64,000 nucleotides of DNA. Origin: Platynereis dumerilii. Taxonomy: Eukaryota; Annelida; Polychaeta; Phyllodocida; Nereididae. The notes under the pieces are model-generated. The model saw only the letters and a program-made list of their open reading frames with translations. It was not told the origin of the DNA and ran no database searches. The position numbers and the translations under genes are program-made. Positions within the stretch are counted from its first letter, which is position 1. Every line of letters begins with the position of its first letter. Below, one piece after another: positions 56,830-64,000 of the stretch. The stretch is taken from the NCBI GenBank assembly GCA_026936325.1, contig JAPTHN010000152.1, positions 496,001 to 560,000 on the forward strand, in the 5' to 3' direction.

Positions 56830-59669
56830 CACCGTGTGTCTGTTGAGAGCCATTTGGACAGGTCCATTGGTGGACAAGGGAACATGTATTCCTTTTCACA
56901 GGAACTGGGGAATATCAATGTTCTCTTATAAAATTCATTGGTAGACTAGATTTGTGTTCATAATTGTGGTCAATTATCAGACAAAAATTACATCGAGTGA
57001 TGAGGTAAAGCTATTTATAATAGCTGAAATTGGTCACACTATTCTCAAGGTCTTTACAACAATTTGTTGGATTGGATATTGTTATAAAAGTGTTAATTGT
57101 TTCATTCGAAACTTTTATGTTTATACAGCATTTTATTGGATGGAATCTCATGGAGATTACACCTTTGAGTATATGAATTTGCAGTGCATCACCTCGGTTT
57201 CGGCTCCCAAAGGTTAGGGAGTCTAAGGAAATAGGATCATGGACAAGTGTTCAGATTTTGGGCAGGACATGTTACATCACTGATTTGTCTGATCACTACT
57301 CGTGTTGATACCTATGACGAGATCAGTTGAAGTTGGGACTTCTTTTCCCCAGTGAATTGTCACAAATGAGATGTTGTTTTTGAGCCTTTAAAATAAGGAC
57401 AAACATTACTACATATATGTGACATTGATGTATCATACATGGTATTCTAATTTGGTCATTGTTTACCTCACTGCAAAGTTTCTTTGACACATAATTTAGG
57501 CCTACGGCCCTACGCCTAATAATAATTCTGTTGAATGAGAGATACAACTGTCGAGAAGTGTTCCGTGTTGTGGTTCGAGTCTTGACACCCAAATGGTCAT
57601 GGGGCCTATTTATTTATTTAACTGTTTGTTATTAGTTTATGCTTAACTGGAACATGAGATGAGATGGTCTTTGGGATAATCCAAGCAACAGTTATAACTT
57701 TGCAAGTCAATAATGGAATATGTGAATCTTAAGCTTGAGGGAGCAATGTTAACATAACTTGGACAACATTGCCTGACATGTGAAAGAGAATACCTCCTAT
57801 TGGAAGAAGGATATTGATGGCTTTTGGAATTTTCCTTATAAAATTCTGTAATGGATTGCATGTTTAAAATCATGTGTGGTGAATTGGCAGTGCATTGTAT
57901 TGATAACTGCTTTCATTTAACAGTCTAATTGAGGAAAGTTCATTTATGTATTCATATTCACACTGCTTCATGGACCTGCTCTATGTTGTTCTATTGATGA
58001 TATGAGGATAGAATGGATGTTGTATAAAAGCAGCATTCTGAATATATAAGCTAGTTTGGACATTTCTACGGTTACTCATGACCCTTCGCATACCCTCTTT
58101 TCTGTTGCTTCTCGTGTGGAAGTAATATATATTTGAAGGAAAAAGGGGGGGGGGATGGATGTGAGTGATACTTCCCAGAGAATATGCACTAGCTGTCTGG
58201 TGAATGTTGAACTATTTGAGTTCACTATTTGATTTTGGACTAAAAGACAATTTGGTTTAAAGTTATTTTTGAGATTATGTGAATTGACATCTGAGTCATA
58301 ATTCTCTAAGTGAATATATATAAATGTGGTTATTTGGTGTAGCATGGGCGCCTTTCTGTGAAAGGCTTGCTCTTCTGTTGAAAGGCTGTGTGCCGAATAT
58401 GTACTGGTGAAGATACACCAGGATTAGCCAAAATGCTATGACTGACCACCCAGGAAGTGTGAGCGCTAAGGAAGAAGAACTTGTGTATTATGCTTAGCCT
58501 ATTTCTGGGAACCAATAAAACAGCTTGCAAAGGTGTAGAGTTTCTATGAGAGATACAGAAAATTTTTTGAGTCTTGAAGAAAGTGACACAATGTCACATA
58601 AGGACAATGGAGCTTTAATACGACAAAGCATGATTGTTAGACCATTGTCTAAAACTTTTTTAGAAAGTCAGAAATCTTTGATTCTGGGCTCAAAACATAA
58701 CTATTACTAGATGCTCTTGGGTAATTTCCCAATTTGTTGGTATTGCTTGTTTTACAAGGTGATCCTTTGGGGATTAGTTCTACGGAAGATTTTAATAATC
58801 TTTCACTGGTAAACAAGAGTTATGTCTCCCAATAACTATTGGGGTGGTTTGCCAACTACCTAAGCCTGATTTGACCCTCAAGCAGTTGATAAACATGTAT
58901 TCTGAAAGGGTTCAGTCATGGTTGCTGTCTGATCAGACATTTATGGAAAGATTGAGGGCAGAGACGGGCCTAATTTAAAAGTTTCGGTCATCTTGGTATT
59001 AAATGGTTGGATGCAACCAAGGCTGGTATTAATTGTAGAGGATGTCTCTATTAAGAAACTAAAAAATAGGGAAATATGTCCCGTTATTGCTTGGTGTAAG
59101 ATTTACAAGAAACTTTAGACATGTGTAAGGAGGAAACACCAGATTGCGTGTTAGTTATTGACAACTTATTGTAAGATTCATTGAAGAGTGTTAACTGATG
59201 GCATTAGGGCAAGCATATCTGTCCAGAATGGACATGCCTTTACCATTGATATTCTGTTTAACAACACAGAGAGTATATCATTGATCTGAAAAAGGTGAAT
59301 GATGGATAAAAGTAATAAACTTGTGATGTACATTGTACTTATTTCTTAATCATTTGGAAAGTTAAGATTTAAGAAGTTAACATTACTATTAATGACTTAT
59401 TGGCTGAGAGTTTTATGAATAAAATTCTTTGTTACTCATTTTGTTATGAAGTATATACAGCAATATTTTAAGGAAAATAGAAACTTGGAGATTTGGATAG
59501 TCTAATGGTTGTTCTGTTCCATGCCATCCATTGGATTGGAATTGGATGTTTTTGATAATTTGATATGATTTTCTTGTTGAAAATCTTTTTTAACGGGGTT
59601 TGATGGCAATTTACTCGCCACGCTGAAGTCTCATGGAATCCCGTTTCGGTAAACGAAACGAAATAGAAT

Positions 59670-59983
59670 TGTAAAGTTGGACGAGCCTTACCTGAAGGTG
59701 AAGTCCGGCTGTAATTCTATGAGTGAGTTTACCGAAGAGGGATTATATGCCCTCCCTGTATATTCGTTGATATATCTGTATTTTTGTTAATATATATGTT
59801 ATTGATTATTGATTATAAACAAGGGTGTGAGTATCCCGCCCTGAATTGAATTGGCTTCGTAAAATGAAGCTAAAGACTGACTGCGCATGCGCGAAGCATA
59901 TCTCATATAATCCCTCTTCGGTAAACTCACTCATAGAATTACAGCCGGACTTCACCTTCAGGTAAGGCTCATCCAACTTTACA
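59670..59983. mobile_element. 314-bp MITE with 80-bp inverted arms, adjacent to the 4.6-kb element
   Basis: Arms 59670-59749 and 59904-59983 start TGTAAAGTTGGACGAGCC and are inverse with one mismatch. The inner part repeats the module of the 4.6-kb element's left end: ATTCTAT, GTTTACCGAA, GGGATT, then GCGCATGCGCAGTCAGT (inverse strand, 59871-59893). The two elements are thus related and lie end to end. Confidence 0.8.
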
Positions 59984-59984
59984 A

Positions 59985-60269
59985 GTGTATGCTAAAGTTT
60001 CAAAACTTTCTTTTTGTCTCATGATTTCCAAACATTTTCATTCAAAGCGGTGGACTGGATATTTGCCAGCAACCATGCTTTGTGAAAGTAGTTTGGCGTA
60101 GTAATATGGACAGCTGTTGTGCGACCTGATCTGGTGATCTGTCCAAAACAGATCAAATTATTGTTGACCCAATTCGATTTTCCAGGGACTGTCAGCATTC
60201 TGCTGCCACTTGACAGTCCCGAACAGAGACGGTAACATGCCTATAATTCAAACCAAGCCTAGATCTTGA
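59985..60269. repeat. continuation of duplication copy 2, right of the insertion
   Basis: GTGTATGCTAAAGTTTCAAA onward matches 39729-39963. About 50 extra bases (TTTTCCAGGGACTGTCAGC..., about 60178-60228) are present only here. Homology ends at CCTAGATCTTGAT, where the next element begins. Confidence 0.88.
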
Positions 60270-61137
60270 TTAGGGTGGCCTAAAAAAACGAATTTTTTAA
60301 TTTCAAATCGCATACCCCTCAATTTTGTGTGGGATGGTAAAATAATCACGAGGTTGAAATTCTATAAAATTCCTGCAAGTCTAAGTGGTCCACCAAGGCC
60401 ACTCAATTTCAGCTCAAAGCTTCTAAAAAATGCCTGTTTGCGTAATCGCGGTTCTAAATATCTTGCTTATTATATTAATTATAATATTAATACCATTGTT
60501 CTCAGGGGAAAATTTGCTTCAATTTGAGTATAAGGAAGCTATATTTATGATAACTTTAAAGCTGGCAGGATTTCAGAAAACTCAAAATTTAAGTTGTCGG
60601 GTCAAACCGCTGAAATAATTTGTCTAAACTGTCAGATTTTGCTGTATTTTTAATGGAGGTGTGTTAACACACCGCCATTTATGTAGTTGGGTGAGAAAGG
60701 GGGCTAAGAGAGTGGGTGAGAGAAGCAAACTTTAGGCGGGAAATTCGAAATAGGAGAAGAAAATCTGAAATAACTCTTTGCACGTTTTAAATTTTCTCCA
60801 AATTGCTAAATTCAGCATAACTAGAGATGCAGACCTGTTATATGAGCTTATTTGTGTTGACCTGAAGTAATTCTAAGTACTCCTTTTATCAGTTTTTTTG
60901 TTTGGTGTTTGCTTGTTTGCTGTTTACATGTTTGCCTTCCACCATTTTGAAAATAATGTGTATTGTGTTTTGGGTATGCAAATGAGCTGACCTGGTGACA
61001 TTAAGATGTGTATTGGTTGGTTTTCTGACCTGGAAATTGATGTCATCATAATAATAGGTCACAAGAGATGAGATTTCAGTAGTTATATGAATCTACAACT
61101 AGGGCTATTTCAGTCAGATATATGGATGGGTAAATTA

Positions 61138-61138
<1 letters not shown>

Positions 61139-61202
<64 letters not shown>

Positions 61203-61228
61203 GATAGATAGATAGGTAGATAGATAGG

Positions 61229-61260
<32 letters not shown>

Positions 61261-61262
61261 CA
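61139..61262 (+). repeat. GATA microsatellite
   Basis: Nearly pure GATA repeats with a few GTA/GAGATA variants. The reverse-strand frame gives a repetitive SIYL peptide with no coding meaning. TATC runs recur at about 62658-62728. Confidence 0.97.
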
Positions 61263-62027
61263 AGGGTGGATTTCATGAATACTTTTTAGGTATTGGTTAG
61301 ATATAATTGCATGAATTAGATGGATAGATTATATAGATCAAATAGATAGAATTCACAGACTAGTAAGATTACACAGATCTATCAAAAGGGTTTAGTAAGC
61401 CACGCAATAGGTTGCAATTTGGTACTTGAAATAATTTATTCCATGATCCAAAATTTCCGGTTAGGGTCAGCTAAGTTGTAGCACACTGGGCTGCAGTCTC
61501 ACTGTCTGGGAAATCACTGTCATATGAGGACAATTGCAATTTCAGCTAAGTCCTGGCCCTGACAGGAACCCGAAGGCTCCAGAGAAAGTAGGGAACTGTC
61601 ATCAGCTGCTGATGACTTTGCACTACTTCACAAAATTGGATAGAATAAGTCCCGCTACTGTCATGCTGCTGTGTGATGAGGATAGCTGCACAGAGATCAG
61701 ACTTACTTCTGATACCCAGCTGACCAACCCCGCAGGCCCGCCCACTCAATCATCTTTTCCTAATTATGTAATGGATAGGTTTGCCAAAATTTATAGAATA
61801 GTTGATACTGTGATATGACGTTATGCCAAGTTTGGAAGTGATAGAAGCAGCAGTTATTTTTAAAGAGCCTGTCAAAGATGATTTTGAGCATTGCCAAAGT
61901 CATGACTGGGCCATGACACTTTGAGAGGGTCATGGGAGGGTGATGACAGTGCTAAGGTGAGTGTCATGTGGGGCTGAAGACATTGCTCGTCTTGGCCTGA
62001 TTAACGCTCTCGCCAGATCACCTAGGA

Positions 62028-62135
62028 CAGCAGTTTCAATCGTCCTTTGCCTCATTGCTATCTCTTCCTCATGTCCTAATTAGCTTACCATATAAATAAA
62101 TACAGGGTGTATAGCCCCAATCATCTATCCATCTT
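62028..62135 (+). repeat. second copy of the CATC-tailed dispersed repeat
   Basis: Matches 23866-23972 with substitutions (CCTCATTGCTATCTCTTCC, CAGGGTGTATAGCCCCAATC) and ends in ATCTATCCATC. Confidence 0.6.
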
Positions 62136-62367
62136 TCCAAAATATCCATGCCAATCCGACATGACATTTCACCTCATTTCAGCTCTTTTCAAAGTCTGGA
62201 TTGATAGATTTTATTGATCCAGTTGGTCAATTTGACAGTCTATAAATATAAGTTAGCTGGCAGTGGTAGGAGGATTGACAGGTGTATAGACATGTTAGTG
62301 AATAAGTAAGATCTTTTTTGACATGATAGTAGGGAACTAAGCAGGTCTTAAGATAAATATAGGGAGT

Positions 62368-62560
62368 TTCCGTGGCAGCTGGGTGGCCAAGAGTTGTCAG
62401 TCCAAAATCGTGATATTCTTTGCATGCCTCAGTTCAAACCTGGGGCAGCATATTTAGAATATTTTCAGTGGAATTTCAATATCAAAATCCCAGATGGGTA
62501 TCATTCAGATGAGATGTTAAATTGGTGCCTCTTTGATCTTTTTCAAATAGGGTTAATGTG
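62368..62560 (+). mobile_element. tRNA-derived SINE
   Basis: TTTCCGTGGCAGCTGGGTGG, then CAGTTCAAACCTGGGG as B box, then GATGAGATGTTAAATTGGTG, a body block resembling the GGGACATTAAATGGAGG block of the SINE at 9314. The 3' end is unclear; a TATC-rich tail begins near 62658. Confidence 0.65.
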
Positions 62561-63371
62561 CTACATGTAGAGGACTCGTGTTCTATCTCCCATTGATGAA
62601 CCACTGTAAGCAACCACTGCTCTTAAAGGGCAGCACTTGTGCATATCAGTCATATCTATCTGCTAATCTATCTATATCTATCTATCTGTCTATATATCTA
62701 ATTATCTATGTCTATATATCTATATCTATCGGAATAGTTTTAGCAGCACAGGACAAATCATCTGCTGGATTCATGGTGTGTGAACTTAAGACACAACACC
62801 ACCTCCATTTTGAACCCCTGGGTTCTTGTAAAAATTCTACTGAGAATAAAGTATAAGGAACTATTTGCTGTGGAAAGTTAGAATGTTTAAGGGTTCGCAT
62901 GGTAGGATATCCTTGCAGCAGAAACGCTTGATATGTGGCAATTAAGAATACATCTTTTATGAAGTTTGCCATTTTCTGACGACACCAAATGTCAATCAAC
63001 GTGGTATTTTATGATCCTGAAAAACATTTTAACACTTTGGAGACTTCTCAGTGCCACATATAAATTTTATCTTTGAATTTAAAGATTTCACAACCCCATT
63101 CAGAAAATTTCAGTGCACAGTCATTTTTGCCAGAAACTATTTAAGTTGGCATTCAAATTAAAGTTTTCTTTTGCAGAAATCCAGCCACGCTTGTAGTTCT
63201 ATGCAGTATGCACCCTAGGGATTATTGTTTATATATATGCTGTCTCTCTCCTTCAAATCTATGTTCACCATTGGTGTGTATATACCCTGGCTGGCAATTT
63301 AAGGAAAAGATTTTCAATGCAATAGTGCACATTACCGCATTACTGTAGTCCCTGCCTGTCCAAATAAGCTT

Positions 63372-63449
63372 GGTGCAATAATACGGGATGTAAAGCCCTG
63401 TCACCGAAAGCTTTTGCTGACAGGGCTTTACATCCTGTGTTATTGCACC
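63372..63449. repeat. 78-bp hairpin with 32-bp arms
   Basis: 63372-63403 (GGTGCAATAATACGGGATGT and on) pairs with 63418-63449 with two mismatches. The loop is 14 bases and contains AAAGCTTTT. Size and shape resemble a pre-miRNA or a palindromic MITE end. No tailing signal or second copy was seen. Confidence 0.85.
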
Positions 63450-64000
63450 CTCACATTTGCTGTGTTATTCCCTTGTGCCATATTAAAAGCTCTCTAAATT
63501 GCTTGAAAACTATTCCAAAGTCTCAGATTGGCCCTGCAGCTCTGAGGTTTTTTGAGATGTGCCTTGCTTTGGTCATTCATGGTAACACATAAAACTGTGA
63601 ATTTTCATATCCCAGAATTTTACTTTTTCTTAAGTATGATTATAAATTTGGGAAATTTGACAATTTAGACAACTTATTTCAGCAGTTTCGCTGGACAACA
63701 TGAAATTTTAAGTTTTCTGAAATCCTGCTAACGTCAAAGTTATCATAAATATGGCTTCCTTATACTCAAATTGAAGCTAATTTTCTCCTGAGAACAATGG
63801 TATTAATATTATCATTGTATGTTAAATAATAAGCGAGACATTTAGAACCGCAATTACGCAAACGGGCATTTTTCAGATATTTTGGGCTGAAATTGAGTGG
63901 TCTTGGGGGACCACTTAGACTTGCAGGAATTTTATAAAATTTTAACAGTGTGTTTATTTTACCATTCCACACAAAATTGAGGGGTATGTGATTTGAAATT

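Larger units (their letters stand above)
55067..59669. mobile_element. 4.6-kb element with perfect 41-bp inverted ends, unclassified
   Basis: Left end ATTCTATTTCGTTTCGTTTA then CCGAAACGGGATTCCATGAG. The right end at 59629-59669 is its exact inverse over 41 bp. Just inside the left end is GCGCATGCGCAGTCAGT, a consensus NRF1 palindrome, followed by a CG-rich zone with ATGs at 55197 and 55252. Two tandem units of about 178 bp (55259-55615) encode similar peptides on the plus strand (SEGIV...CPE.VR...MAVWPL). The longest plus frame is 117 codons (55397-55750). The remaining 3.5 kb is AT-rich with no recognisable transposase or polymerase. It is absent at the matching site in copy 1 (39727/39728), so it inserted after the segmental duplication. 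Possibly a non-autonomous DNA transposon. Confidence 0.75.
60270..64000. mobile_element. element with about 345-bp inverted arms, cut by the window edge
   Basis: The left arm (60299-60640) and right arm (63655-64000) are inverted copies at about 87% identity, e.g. CATACCCCTCAATTTTGTGT, TAAAATTCCTGCAAGTCTAA and ACCATTGTTCTCAGG. The left end TAGGGTGGCCTAAAAAAACG abuts the breakpoint of duplication copy 2. About 30-40 bp of the right end should lie past 64000. The interior (3 kb) has no recognisable transposase and holds microsatellites, a SINE and a small hairpin. The arms have diverged, so it is older than the 4.6-kb element, yet it post-dates the duplication if copy 1 at 39963 is its empty site. 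Confidence 0.7.

Noticed and set aside
61076-61276. SIYL-repeat peptide
   Set aside because: Direct translation of the GATA microsatellite.
60270-64000. Polinton-type virus-like element because of long inverted ends
   Set aside because: No capsid, integrase, protease or polymerase signal is visible, and the size of about 3.8 kb is too small. Left unclassified.

Overview
The window is intron-bearing, AT-rich, repeat-dense animal DNA. It most likely comes from a marine invertebrate, and a deuterostome such as an echinoderm, hemichordate or amphioxus is my best guess. The basis is a multi-exon PALB2 gene in invertebrate form, one exon of a peptide-type GPCR, tRNA-derived SINEs with AAAC-type tails, several LINE lineages, Helitron pieces, and Ty3/gypsy, BEL/Pao and Ty1/copia fossils side by side. 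The species cannot be fixed from sequence alone.

Layout. 1-6 kb: a LINE 3' end, a piggyBac-like MITE, a 112-bp satellite with a higher-order 264-bp unit, CAGCTG-rich minisatellites, and a MITE with perfect 95-bp arms. 6.15-10.66 kb: PALB2 (+ strand, eight coding exons, about 872 codons), the one clear complete host gene, with a SINE in one intron. 11-20.7 kb: no host gene. This stretch holds Helitron remains split by a MITE, an array of about 125-bp units carrying YY1-like motifs, and an 830-bp foldback. 20.8-31.1 kb: a graveyard on the minus strand, comprising a multicopy ORF relic, Ty3/gypsy pieces, LINE pieces, a BEL/Pao element present as two seemingly identical 2,172-bp units in tandem sharing an LTR, and a gypsy/copia mosaic. 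32-33.2 kb: two inverted-repeat elements.

33.85-39.96 kb and 49.76-60.27 kb are two copies of one segmental duplication in direct orientation. Each holds LINE endonuclease scraps, a Ty3/gypsy fossil and tandem units of an uncharacterised multicopy ORF. Between them lies a nearly intact 6.3-kb LINE (about 41.43-47.71 kb, minus). Its first ORF fuses a NADAR domain to an SGNH hydrolase and its second carries endonuclease plus reverse transcriptase. Next to the second copy is one GPCR exon (49.41-49.65 kb, minus).

The second copy was later invaded by a 4.6-kb element with perfect 41-bp inverted ends and no recognisable transposase, lying directly against a related 314-bp MITE. The first copy preserves the empty site. 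A further element of about 3.8 kb with arms of about 345 bp inserted at 60.27 kb and runs to the window edge.

The most unusual items are the NADAR-SGNH LINE ORF1, the ORF2 start that lacks an ATG and overlaps the ORF1 stop, the unclassified 4.6-kb element, and the gypsy/copia mosaic. Apart from PALB2 and the GPCR exon, almost every supported protein-like signal is mobile-element derived. Coordinates and identities were judged by eye.
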